From positions 629,207,501 to 629,271,500 of the forward strand of contig NC_092335.1 in assembly GCF_046630445.1 (NCBI RefSeq): DNA of 64,000 bases, given 5' to 3'. Below the pieces are notes generated by a model that worked only from the letters and a program-made list of their open reading frames with translations, ran no database searches and was not told where the DNA came from. The position numbers and the translations under genes were made by a program. This DNA comes from Rutidosis leptorrhynchoides (Eukaryota; Streptophyta; Magnoliopsida; Asterales; Asteraceae). This document shows positions 1-9,973 of the stretch, piece after piece; within the stretch, counting starts at the first letter, position 1; each line of letters opens with the position of its first letter.

Positions 1-361
1 GGTAATGATTAAGGTATATCTCCCACATTACCAATTTTTGGTACGCATGGGGATGTACCTGAGCAGGCGCTATTCCGTAATGTGTAAAGAATTGGTACAT
101 GAACTCAGAATAGGGCAACCGAAAATTGTCCACGGTGATGGTTGCACCGTACATGGCAACCATGCCCTTTGGGGGCTTGTGGGCCCCGTGGATGGCGTCA
201 GGCACCCTCAAAGTATAACGGGTCAAAAATGGATACTTACGTACCAATTCGTCAAGGTATTGGTCACGCACTCGACTCATAATGGTACTAACATCTACAG
301 AAGGCCTGGATGATGATTCAGGAGCATCTACGCTAGTGGAAGTGGAAGACTGATCCGCCAT
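1..361 (-). CDS. Partial ORF, putative gypsy-type transposon protein (PF04195-like), runs off left edge
   Basis: The minus strand is open from an ATG at 361 to the window edge (about 120 codons, no stop reached). The start is Ser/Thr-rich (MADQSSTSTSV), followed by a folded-looking segment containing YPFLTRYTLRVPD, then MVAMYGATITVDNFRLPYS and a conserved-looking stretch FFTHYGIAPAQVHPHAYQKL. The 'LP...F...HYGIAPAQ.HP.A...L' pattern is what I know from the plant 'putative gypsy type transposon' family (PF04195), found at the start of ORFs in gypsy-type and non-autonomous plant elements. A TATA-like box lies about 145 bp upstream on the same strand (505-515). The C-terminal part is outside the window, so whether the gene is intact is unknown. 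The plus-strand frame over the same bases is its antisense shadow. Confidence 0.6.
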   Translation of the reverse strand, partial: MADQSSTSTSVDAPESSSRPSVDVSTIMSRVRDQYLDELVRKYPFLTRYTLRVPDAIHGAHKPPKGMVAMYGATITVDNFRLPYSEFMYQFFTHYGIAPAQVHPHAYQKLVMWEIYLNHY

Positions 362-504
362 ATATAAGAAAATACAAAAGTACAAAGTAATAAAAGGAAG
401 GAAGCAGAAAAGGTACCTTCTTTCGTAAAAAAACTGTTGGTTTTTTGAAGAAGAAACGTTTAGGGTATGAAGGCTGTTAAAAGTGAAAATATCGGAAAAA
501 GAAA

Positions 505-515
505 GCTATTTATAG
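505..515 (-). promoter_or_regulatory. TATA-like box upstream of the left-edge ORF
   Basis: The minus strand reads CTATAAATAGC here, a close match to the plant TATA consensus. It lies about 145 bp before the ATG at 361, leaving room for a leader of roughly 110-120 nt. The interval is A-rich and contains no other ATG-initiated frame I could recognise. Functional use is inferred. Confidence 0.4.
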
Positions 516-1510
516 GTTTCAAGGAAATTGATCCAACGGCTCAGATCAAAGGAGGGATCAACAAAAGTAATGATTAAAATTGCAAAAAGAAGTTCCTCTA
601 ACGCCGTTCTAAAAAGATGAAAAATGGAAAAACACAAAAAGGAGGCGTATTTGCAGAAACTGTCTTTTCACCATGACAAGCATTAAATGCACATCCAATC
701 GAAAGCATGGCTTCGTTTTAAAAGTTTGACGACGGAAACCGTTCCGGCTACCATCATCAAACTGGGGGGACTTGATGATACGTATAATGATCCTTCTCAA
801 AAAGACACTAATTAGCAGCATCCCGGCTAGGGTTTTTCCCCGGCATAAGCCTATCCTGGAAAAAGGACGTCTTCCCGGCATCACCTCAGTAACCCGACCA
901 GAAGTTTACTTATGCATGCACCCGGAAAGGACCACGTCGGACAACGGATAGCCGGGAACGCCATCCAGCCTGGATAAGCATACACGCTACCAGCATAACC
1001 TAGCTGGATGCAGAGGCATTAAGAAGATAAGGATTATATCATCACAAATAAGCCTGTTTATAAATCGAAAACAATTTCCCGATCATGGCAAACACCGTGA
1101 AGAAACACTTGGAGTAAATACGAAGCAAAGCCCCTCCCGACTAATCAAGGCAGTCACCTGTAATGACCCAGTAGGGGCCACCATACTACCGGAACTACAC
1201 AGTTTCCTGGTTTAATATTTCGACCCGGTACAAGGATAACGTCCCAGGACAAGCACCTATCTCGGAGCAAGTGCATTATCCCTGAACAGCCTCTCCGGAG
1301 TGAGTGCACTGTGCCGGAACAAGCACTTGATCCCGGAACAAACATACAAACAAGATGCACGCCACGTCAGCCCATGAATCTAGGAAAGTTTGGTAGGATC
1401 TGATCGATTATTTCCATGAAAAGGACAGTTGCCACATCACCGCTAGAGATTGGCAAAGTTTGTTACAACCATGGAAGGGACAGGTGCCACGTCACCATTC
1501 CCTCATAGCA
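516..1510. other. Non-coding stretch, degenerate repeats, no gene seen
   Basis: No reading frame here resembles a known protein. From about 1,120 to 1,360 there are degenerate copies of a 'CCGGAACAAGCACTT'-like motif (near 1,245, 1,265, 1,312 and 1,335), suggesting a decayed tandem repeat. From 1,370 to 1,500 there are two related stretches around 'GGACAG(G/T)TGCCAC(A/G)TCACC'. This would fit the upstream part of an old LTR or promoter, but no second copy lies in the window to prove it. Confidence 0.4.
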
Positions 1511-1520
1511 TCTATAAATA
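1511..1520 (+). promoter_or_regulatory. TATA-like box preceding a hairpin-rich leader
   Basis: TCTATAAATA is a good plant TATA match on the plus strand. It is followed within 100-330 bp by four closely spaced hairpins (1,625-1,842). No long frame follows until the oppositely oriented transposase relic at 2,271, so this is probably an LTR or a dead element's promoter rather than a gene promoter. Confidence 0.35.
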
Positions 1521-1624
1521 CATAAACAATATCATTTATTTCACAACACTTGATGCATTAATGTTACTCTGCCCAAATTAATTACAGTATCATTTCTCTA
1601 GTCGTTAATACAATTCCGATCAAC

Positions 1625-1842
1625 ACTCCGATCGTTATCGGAGTTAATCCTCACTCTAAGATATTATCTTATTCGATCCCGATCGAATAAGGTTAATCTA
1701 ATCGATTGTTTTATGCCCTTGAAATCGAGATTTCAAATCGGGGTTCACACAATTATTGTAGTTAAAATATTCGATCCACTCTTTTCCCCAAATTGAGCAC
1801 TCAAACCCGAAATCTATTTACATCAAACGATTTTGGTTTGAT
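1625..1842. other. Array of four perfect hairpins
   Basis: Four inverted repeats follow one another: 1,625-1,644 (stem ACTCCGAT, loop CGTT), 1,669-1,690 (stem TTATTCGAT, loop CCCG), 1,719-1,736 (stem TTGAAAT, loop CGAG), and 1,822-1,842 (stem ATCAAAC, 7-nt loop). All stems are perfect; three have 4-nt loops. They lie downstream of the TATA-like box at 1,511. This could be a structured leader of an LTR element. The sequence shows the hairpins; the role is unknown. Confidence 0.5.
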
Positions 1843-2270
1843 CAATACCAAATATAGAAAGAGTGGTATGTAAAATGAGGGTAGAAACTGATAAAAAAGA
1901 AAAGATATAAACTAATCAGAAAAAGGTTGATAGAAAATAGAGAGCAGGGATTCGATGTTGGGGCCTTTTTGTGAGAATGTAAGATCCATACAAACCATTC
2001 TACATATAAAGATTTTTTTTTCTTCGTTCTTCCCTTAATTATACACCAAATGCGTAATTAGAGTCCCTTGATTTTTTTTGACATTCAGAATCCCTTGATT
2101 TTCAATAATGTGCAATCAGAGTACCTCTGTCAAACGGTCATTACAAAGTCCGTAAATCCTAGACATGTACATTGCATGTGAGGGTATTTTAGTATTTTTC
2201 CCTTTTTTATTTAACTCATATTTTTCTAGTATTATTACTACTCCCTCTCCTATTAATAGTTCATCTTTCC
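1843..2270. other. AT-rich non-coding DNA, nothing recognised
   Basis: Apart from a short imperfect repeat around 'AGAGTCCCTTGATTTT' / 'AGAATCCCTTGATTTT' (2,061-2,104), I see no gene, terminal repeat or RNA here. It may contain the unrecognised downstream end of the Harbinger-like element that follows. Confidence 0.3.
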
Positions 2271-3425
2271 TTATTGGTCCGTTCCTCGTGCACCTCGAAT
2301 CGGACGATAATTCTCTTCAAGTCCACAAAATGCATGGACGTTGTCCTCGGTTATCATATTGTTTAATATCACACATGTTAACATAATCCTTCTAATTTTG
2401 CGGATATAATACGGTCTTGTCGGATGTTGAACAATGATCCATCGACCTTGTAGTATTCCAAATGCTGGTTCAATATCTTTTCTTGCCGATTCTTGATATC
2501 TTGTGAATTTTGCTTGTTTTGGATCAATCGGATTTCTGAACAACTTAACTAGTGCGGACCATTCCGGGTAAATTCCATCCGCCAAATAATAACCCTTATT
2601 AAACATACACCTGTTAACCGTAAATGTACACAGTGGAGCTTCGCCGGCTAATAAGTCGCTAAACAAATCAGATTGATTTAGTACATTGATATCATTATTT
2701 GATACCGCAGTACCATAAAAAGCGTGCCAAAACCATCCATCATATGACGCTACTGATTCAAGCATAATTGACGGGTAACCATGATCACCTCGTGTATAAT
2801 GACCCTTCCAACGTGCCGGACAATTTCTCCATCTCCAATGCATACAATACATGCTTCTTAACATCCCCGGTAATCCATGTATTTGAGCATGTTTAGCGGT
2901 CAAACGTTGCACATCTTGTGCAGTTGGTTTTCTCAAATATTCGGTTGCGTACAAGTAAAAATACATTTTCAAAATTTGTTTAAACAATCATATGAGGTTT
3001 GTTCACCCATATGCAAATACTCATCAAAAAGATCGGCCGACGCAGCATACGCTAGCTGACGTATGGCGGATGTTACTTTTTGAACAATATTAAAATCAAG
3101 TAATCCACAAGCATCACGTACAAGTGTTTGCACATATACGAAGAAACAAAGGTTTGCGCATTCGATAACGTCTTCAAAAATAATCGTGTGGAAACGTACA
3201 AGTATCGAAAAAATAATCATTCCATAAAGCTTTTGCGCGGCCTTCACGATCTCTATATAAATATCTCCTAGGTGCTCTTGGTAAGGGTTCAACTTCTTCA
3301 TTATCGTTTAACTCATCCACGTGATCAAGTGTTTCGAGTGCTTCAATTGCTCGATTATTAGTGGTATTCATGATCGTTAATACCATATTTATATCGGGAT
3401 CGGAATTTGGGTTATTTGGATTCAT
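2271..3425 (-). pseudogene. PIF/Harbinger transposase relic (plant transposase / ALP1-like nuclease family)
   Basis: Read on the minus strand, the coding trace starts at 3,425 with an Asn-rich N-terminus leading to RRYLYRDREGRAKALWNDYF, typical of the start of plant Harbinger transposases. It shifts frame near 3,180 (the segment with AIRQLAYAASADLFDEYLHM) and returns to the original frame near 2,980. The final 238 codons hold the nuclease core: CMHWRWRNCPARWKG, YTRGDHGYPSIMLESVAS, SNNDINVLNQS, YYLADGIYPEW and QESARKDIEPAFG. Family knowledge places the DDE residues in 'S(I/L)DCMHW', 'NDINVL' and 'ARKDVERAFG'. Here the first Asp is Tyr (RSMYCMHW), so catalysis would be lost even without the two frameshifts. 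I could not find convincing terminal repeats or a TTA target duplication, nor the Myb-like partner ORF. Confidence 0.85.
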
Positions 3426-4280
3426 TTTAGTTTTGAAAAGGATTGATAATTTGAGATGATATATGATATTGAGTATGAAATGTATATGAAATGTATGTGT
3501 TTGAGATGTATAAAATGAAATATATGTGTGTTACATAGAGTGTAAAAAAGAAAAAAAAAAGAAAAAATATTAATTTTGCAACGACTGAAAAATTTGACTG
3601 TTGCATCACCAACGGCTCAATTCATCCGTCTAGCATTCTGATTACAAAGCACGAGCAGCAGAACGATGAGGTAGGCGAGGACCTGGGCGGCCTGCTGCCA
3701 TCGGCGCCCAGGTGGGCGGTGGCTTGGGCAGCCGTCTGGACGAAAACAATGGGAGCACTCTAAGGTCGAGAAAATACACGTACAAGAGATTTGGTTCCAA
3801 AACCAATTAGTCATTGAACTTACCCAACAAGTAATTAAATAATATTTACATTTAATTAATTAATTAAACAATTAATTAATTTAACCTAATAATTTAAATA
3901 TTCATTTAAATATTCAATTAATTTATAACGGAGTATTTTAATTTGTCTCGTCACTTGACTAATATATATACATTTTATATATATTTAATTTGGCGTCTAG
4001 ATGTATACCCCTAAGGCTAAAATGAATTTGACCATATAATTATATGTTGTATCATGTACATTAATCCTACACATAGGCAGCCCTTAGTTGGTGAAAAATT
4101 GCTCAAATTAAATCACTCGAGGTCAACAATTGAAGATATTAATTTAATAACCAGGTAAATGGCAATCTTCTTCTCATGTCGATATGAAATAGAGTTTTTG
4201 GCAAAGTTCTAATTTTTGTTAATACACAATTTTGTCCTGCTATCAATCGATCGTCTTTACATTTTAGGTATTTATGTATG
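3426..4280. other. Non-coding DNA beyond the Harbinger relic
   Basis: This contains an A/T-rich stretch, a short GC-rich patch (about 3,660-3,740) unlike its surroundings, and simple AT-rich sequence with repeated TTAATTAATTAA. The GC-rich patch may be an element end, but no matching inverted copy was found on the other side of the transposase relic. Confidence 0.3.
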
Positions 4281-4289
4281 TTTAATTTA
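4281..4289. repeat. Left 9-bp target-site duplication of the Mutator-type MITE
   Basis: TTTAATTTA directly abuts the left inverted repeat. Its partner at 4,778-4,786 differs at one position. Confidence 0.75.
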
Positions 4290-4777
4290 GACAAAATTGC
4301 TCATTTCGTCCCTGTAATTTTTCATTTTATCGATTTTCATCCCTGTGTTTTATTTCCTGCAATTTTCATCCTTAAAAGCATTTTCAGGTCCTAATTTCAT
4401 CCCTCACCCTAACAAAAGTTAATTGTCCGTTAAATAGGGTAAAATATGATTATATTGTTTAGAGTACTTTTTGTAAATAATCCAAAGTCATAATCAAAGT
4501 GTGGATGTGTGTTTTACGTTGTGTTTAGTTTTACACCCGTACTCGCTGCTAATTTTCATAAGAGAAAACTATTCTTCAAAATACTTAAATATCATATTAT
4601 AAAAAAGACAAAATTACCCAAATCATCCTTATTTAACGGACAATTAACTTTCGTTAGAGTGAGGGATGAAATTGGAACCTAAAAATGCTTTTAAGGATGA
4701 AAATTGCAGGAAATAAAACACGGGGATGAAAATGGATAAAATGGGGAAAACAAAAGGACGAAATGAGCAATTTTGTC
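4290..4777. mobile_element. Mutator-type MITE with long terminal inverted repeats
   Basis: The left end begins GACAAAATTGCTCATTTCGT and the right end is its inverted copy; the two arms match for about 150 bp with scattered differences (one arm about 4,290-4,440, the other about 4,625-4,777). The flanks carry a 9-bp direct duplication, TTTAATTTA at 4,281-4,289 and TTTGATTTA at 4,778-4,786 (one mismatch). Long inverted repeats with a 9-bp target duplication are the signature of Mutator-like elements. The ~190-bp centre holds no coding potential, so it is non-autonomous. A transcript would fold into one long hairpin. Confidence 0.85.
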
Positions 4778-4786
4778 TTTGATTTA

Positions 4787-5082
4787 TTTTTAGTCTATTT
4801 TTAGGTTTTGAATTTACATATGAATATATGAGTGTTACTATAATAAAAAAATTTATGTGAGGTATGACTTATGAGTGTTATGATAGTTACCTAATTACAA
4901 ACTGATAAAATAAGTAATGATGTTCTCTGCTACACTAAGCAAGGAGATTTGGGTTTGCAAGAGGTTATGATACGTCTCTGTCCTTTTATTTATAATTGCA
5001 AAGGTGGTAAAATAAGTGGGTTAATATACTCATAACAAGAAACCATCAAAAATTAGTACCCAAATGTAGAATAACCTAAAAA
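4787..5082. other. AT-rich spacer, nothing recognised
   Basis: No coding trace, inverted repeat or RNA gene was seen between the MITE and the candidate Helitron end. Confidence 0.3.
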
Positions 5083-5093
5083 CTAGTGAAATG

Positions 5094-5111
5094 ACCCGTG
5101 AAATCACGGGT
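5094..5111. repeat. Terminal hairpin of the candidate Helitron
   Basis: ACCCGTGA-AA-TCACGGGT is a perfect 8-bp stem with a 2-nt loop, 7 nt inside CTAG at 5,083-5,086. Confidence 0.6.
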
Positions 5112-7464
5112 TTTTTAAACGAAATATTTTAATGATATGTTTAGGTATTAAGTAAATGTAAATGCTAGTCATTTAGTTTAATGACCCGTAGAACCACAGA
5201 TTCCGACTAAGAAATACAAAAGGTAACATTAAACCACAAAAGACAATACTCACCATATTTGCGTGTGAATATGAGTAGTAATGGCTTATAACATTACACC
5301 CTTACAGTTAATTCCATATAAAAAGAAGTCATACAACATAAGAGTATAAGAGTAAGAAAGAATCATACTTCTTACGTATTTCTGATTAATTTATGTTCTT
5401 TCCATGAAATATTTACCCTTACTCCTGCAACGAATCAAACCAAGATTGATGAGTATTTGACTAACAAAACAATCATGATCTTAGAAGTGACAATTTTGAC
5501 CCACTTACTTATGAATGGGTTCAAATTACCAAACGACCCCTTCATTTAACCTATGTTCAAACCTCAAAGACCCTTTTGCTACCATAACCAAAACACTATT
5601 GACAAATATATGAGGTCGTGATATCAGTATCAAATAAAGACAATGATCCACAAAAAATGGAACTCTCGCATAAGCTTATAATTGTTGTCATGCACTTATA
5701 TTATCTATAGCAAATAATGAACTTTGATCTCAATCACATGAACTCGGGAATATATTTACCTGAATGGCAGAAGTTTGGCGTCACTTTTATCTCCTCTGTA
5801 ATAGTACGTGAGAATATGACAAGCATCCATAGTAATGATATAATGACGTTCAATACATGAAAATGTAGGAATAACATGCATAAATGTACATTAGAACACA
5901 AAATATTATCACTATGTAATATGATCTTGTATACAGAAAAAAGCACAATACTAAAGGGTTAATACTAACAAAATGATACAGAGTATTAGTAATTTAATAA
6001 GACCAGAAAACTAAACAGAGGATTAAGAGGTTATTCCTTTTCAAAAGTGAATCGGAAGTGGGGGATGTGTCTCGTAGATATATCACCTGAAGAAAAAATA
6101 AGTGGGTCAAATGAAACACTAACAGAGAATAGCGCACGCAATATAGGACTACCAAAAAATCTAAAAATTCAGATGGCTACAAAATTAATGATAAGAAAAC
6201 TAACATGGGTCAAGATTTATATATTCAAAACTAAATTAAAAGTAGCATGTTAGTCTATTTTTTTTTACCAAAAGTTGAAGAATAAATAGAATTCACATAC
6301 TGTGATGATGTGTTCTTATCTTCATCTCCATGCTTTAAAGAACCAACTTCAGTCTTTTTAACATATCCCCTTGCCCTTCATCTCCATGCTTTAAAAATAT
6401 TAGGGTTTATAAGCATGATTAAATATTCCCAAGACTACTTGGAAAATTCCTAAGCAATATGCACGATGTCTAAAAGCACACGGAAGCACACACATTTGAA
6501 CAGTTTTTATATGTGTACAGAAGCACACAATTTGGGTTAGTTGTTTTGTTCAGCTAGATTTTGAAAGCGTTATACATCTAACGACATTAAAGTAAGTCAT
6601 ACATACCTGATGGAGACCTTTTAGCCCTGCTTGTGAACTTGAAACCAGGAACCTCATTGATGAAATTTTATGGGTCTTGCCATGAATATCTGGGTCTTGC
6701 CGTAAATATATCCAAGTGAATCTGGGTCTTGCCAAGGGTCCTTGTATAAATCGAAAATATATCTTTTTTTTAATAAAATGGAGATGATGGTTAAAGAAGA
6801 TCAGTCCAAACCTGCATCAATTTAAAAGCGGAAAAGAAAAAGAATTATTCAAACAAAAAAAAATTATAAGAGACTAACAAAGTTATTTTTTGTTTAAAAT
6901 CTCAAAGAAGCTAAAAACAAAATCTAGCCTCATATTGAAAAATCCATCTTACTACCTATTGGACCCAAAAGAATCGATCGAAAGAAAAATTCAGCATGCC
7001 AGATACATCCTATCTGTAATCTTCTTGCAGTAAAACAATTACAATTGAATATGAAGAAATAAGAGTGAATAAAACTTAAATAGAGAGTAATTAATAGATG
7101 GTCCAATAATAAATCGAAGACAAAGAAGTAAGTATAAACTAAACATAATGAAAAATTACTTTCAAGAATAGATCAATTAAACCAAGGAAAACACAAGTTC
7201 AGTCGAAGAAACCCAAAATTAAGTTTTCAGATGACCTGTTCTATGCATCTGTAAATACAAAAATGATAAAGATGAGGATTTTGAAATTTTAGTGACAAAC
7301 ACCCAATTACATATTTATGATTAATACTTTTAGAACAAAATTGAATTACAATAGATCTACTGATACAAATGATAGATATAATATATACCTCAACAATCCA
7401 AATAAAGGAATCAAGCTCCTATTCTGGCCGTTCTTTGCTCATCTCACGAAATCATCAAATCCTC

Positions 7465-7536
7465 GAAAAAGAAATTAACAAATGGGAGATGATTAAGATC
7501 GAAAAAGAAATTAACAAATGGGAGATGATTAAGATC
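7465..7536 (+). repeat. Exact 36-bp tandem duplication
   Basis: Two identical 36-bp units, 7,465-7,500 and 7,501-7,536, beginning GAAAAAGAAATTAACAAATG. The unit is a multiple of three and keeps a short plus-strand frame open (repeat IEKEINKWEMIK), but that frame (7,369-7,605) has no recognisable relatives. Confidence 0.8.
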
Positions 7537-8238
7537 GAGAAGAGGGAGATGAAGAGCAGAGATGCATCCTTGTACCTGGAAGGAATCTGCAGCGTTGCTG
7601 CATAATTGTCGATATGAATTTCAAGAGCCTATAGTTTGATTTTAATTGATACTTCTACCGTAAATTCACGGATTTAAACCCTAAAAATTAACAATTCCAA
7701 CAACTGTTAAAAGAAAGTAGAAGAATATTAGATAGGAACCAAAATCGTAAATGAGAAAAATACCTGTTGAATATGAAGAAATCTTGATTACAATCGGCCT
7801 TTTCATTGAAGCTGAAACCAAAGAAGAAGAAGGAAATGAAGAGATGATGGCGGAGATGGTGACTGTAGATGGAACTCATTAAGTGATTTAAGTGTTTTTT
7901 GATTTGTAATAAAATTAGGGTTTAGGGTCAAATGAACAAAGAGATGCAGATGTATTCAAAAATTAAATTGAAGAGATCTGGCGTGCAATATAGGGAGTAT
8001 AAATTTAGGGCAATGGAAAATACTGATTTGTCTTGGAATAATGAAGCATGCGTGTAGTTTTTTCCTTTTAATAATTTTTTTAGATTTTTTTTAATAGAAT
8101 ATGTTAAATTTAATTCTAAAATAAATTTTTTTATGACATCATCATCCTTGCTTCTCCTTTTTTGTTTTTTGTTTTGATTTTTTTTTTAAGCATAAGTTAA
8201 CCTTTTTTATGACATCATCTCATTAGCCAAATATTAGA

Positions 8239-8406
8239 TTAGAATAGATGCTACAAGCCATCACCATGAAATAAAATGAGCGCAATTTTAGCCAACATTA
8301 TTTAATATTTACAAAAACAACAGGCAAGTTTGACTTCCAAATTTTAAATTTGACATGTGTACAAAATAACGTAAGAAAGAAAAATGTATATACATCAAAA
8401 CCTTAA
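8239..8406. other. Short non-coding interval
   Basis: No feature was recognised. It could be 3'-flanking sequence of the decayed kinase-like gene that ends at 8,712. Confidence 0.25.
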
Positions 8407-8700
8407 AGTTTCATCATCATATACATTTACAACAAGAGCTTAATAATAAATGCATTTGATTAATATACATCAAGTTTCATCATCATATATATTAACAACA
8501 AGAGCTGAATAATAAATGCATTTGATTACCCGTGCTCGGGAGGCTTGATTACCCGATGTTTTACCTTCTATGGGGGAGCCAATATGCTCGTTCATAGGAG
8601 AGTTTCCTCGCTTATTAAAAAAAAAATAGCTGAATAATAAATGCATTTGATATATACATCAAAAGCTTAAAATTTCTTCATAACTAATAACAACAATATT
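8407..8700 (+). repeat. Old ~66-bp tandem duplication, second copy split by a retroposon
   Basis: Unit 1 (8,407-8,472) starts AGTTTCATCATCATATA and ends ..GCATTTGATTAATATACATCA. Unit 2 starts at 8,473 with the same sequence, is interrupted at 8,527 by the SINE-like insertion, and resumes after 8,651 with ATATACATCA. Unit 1 therefore serves as a near-intact image of the empty target site. Confidence 0.7.
8527..8627 (+). mobile_element. Short SINE-like retroposon with A-rich tail and 24-bp target duplication
   Basis: The ~101-bp body begins TACCCGTGCTCGGGAGGCTT and ends in a run of ten A. It is flanked by an exact 24-bp direct repeat (8,503-8,526 and 8,628-8,651; starts AGCTGAATAATAAATG). An A-tail plus a long target duplication is the mark of LINE-machinery retroposition. 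I do not see a convincing tRNA-type A box and B box, so it may be 5'-truncated or derived from another RNA. Insertion into one copy of a pre-existing duplication confirms the boundaries. Confidence 0.7.
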
Positions 8701-9616
8701 GTTCATCACATCTACTTAGGAGTAAAATAATAACCATGCAATCCGAATTTATTTGAAACCAGATGTCGGTAAGACTCGACCACCTTATAAACTGCAAAAA
8801 GAAACTCAGGATAAGCATACCGGACACAGTTGTCAACCTCGTCTGGAGTAAGTTCCTTTGTCCCCATATTAGGGGGCGGGTTCAAGGTAGAGGAGGTAGA
8901 GGAGCAAGTATCTTATTTTTTCCAAGTATTGGGTGGTTGAAAAGATTCTTTAAAAATCGCATAAACTGTCCGGGATCAGACATGGCATACACCTTCTTTC
9001 CTTGCACTACCGCTTCCATATCATTGATAATATCTTGTCTAAAAAGCACGTCCCAGGTTGAACCAGGAGCAAATTTAACACAATTTGGATGACAATTTTT
9101 AAGATTTTGCCATAGGAGGAAATCCATTCGTCGTTTAGAACTCCATCACCGTCGTTTAGAACTCCAACACCATGGTTGTTTCTTCGCCCAATCATACCTC
9201 AAACTCCCGAAATCAACACCACCCAATATAAGTTTCCTGCAATTTTCTAAGTATGTTTAAACAATATTTTATTTATAGAATTTCTCAAAACTGAAATTTA
9301 TACCTACCTCTCATATGAATCTACTAATTTAAGAATTTGGTCTTGAATTTCGGGTAATATGCGTAGATGCTCTAGATATGTTTTAAGTGCATCCTAATCG
9401 ACTATACCAATACGATCTCTGTTTGGATTGTAAATGCCGTTCATATTGTTGTAAGTTCCATTAGTAAAATTACCAAACAGTATTTCTCTTAAATTAAAAC
9501 ACTCATTATCTGAAACACAAATTAAGCAATAAAATTAATATAAATGTTGATATTCAATATTGTAATAATAATTTAATTTAATATTAAAAAACACAAAACA
9601 TATATTAAATTAGTAC

Positions 9617-9888
9617 TGTAACACCCCAGCTTAACATGACCACAATATTGTCCGCTTTGCCCGCAGGCGCACGGCTTTTTCTTGGCGACCACACACGATA
9701 AGCACTTTCCCAGGAGGTCACCCATCCTGGTAGTGCTCTCGCCCGAGCACGCTTAACCATAACGTACTCGCACTTTTACTCAGCCTGTGATCCCAAAACG
9801 CGTTGTGTCATTTAAGCGTGAATATTACCTTATAATCCCATGATCACTCATGTCCGTGGGCGATGTGGGATTTGCCTAGGGTGTTACA
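9617..9888 (-). repeat. Cassandra LTR (3' copy)
   Basis: Begins TGTAACACCCC and ends GGGTGTTACA on the plus strand. The 5S-like block is at about 9,697-9,757. Confidence 0.95.
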
Positions 9889-9973
9889 TTCACCCCCCCC
9901 TCAGGGACTCATCGTCCTCGATGAGGTTTACCCCACCACCCCCAACATCACATGAGTGGCTCTGATACCATTC

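Larger units (their letters stand above)
5083..8238 (-). mobile_element. Candidate non-autonomous Helitron (minus orientation)
   Basis: On the minus strand the 3' end reads as a perfect hairpin (stem ACCCGTGA, 2-nt loop, 5,094-5,111), a short spacer, then CTAG followed by T. This fits the Helitron rule of a hairpin just before a CTRR terminus with host T after it. A possible 5' end lies at 8,238, where the minus strand reads A|TCTAATATTTGGC, followed within 30 nt by GATGATGTCATAAAA. This fits insertion between A and T but rests on one short motif. A degraded second copy of the 3'-end motif lies at about 5,173-5,206. No Rep/helicase frame is present. The 3' end is fairly well supported; the 5' boundary is a guess. 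Confidence 0.5.

Noticed and set aside
5-313. Plus-strand 102-codon frame at the left edge
   Set aside because: Antisense to the better supported minus-strand ORF with PF04195-like motifs; its own sequence resembles nothing.
7369-7605. 78-codon frame with two 12-residue repeats as a gene
   Set aside because: Openness follows from a 36-bp tandem duplication; no relatives, no promoter seen.
9697-9757. Possible 5S rRNA gene
   Set aside because: Only a 5S-like segment within Cassandra LTRs; it is incomplete, occurs in both LTRs and belongs to the element.
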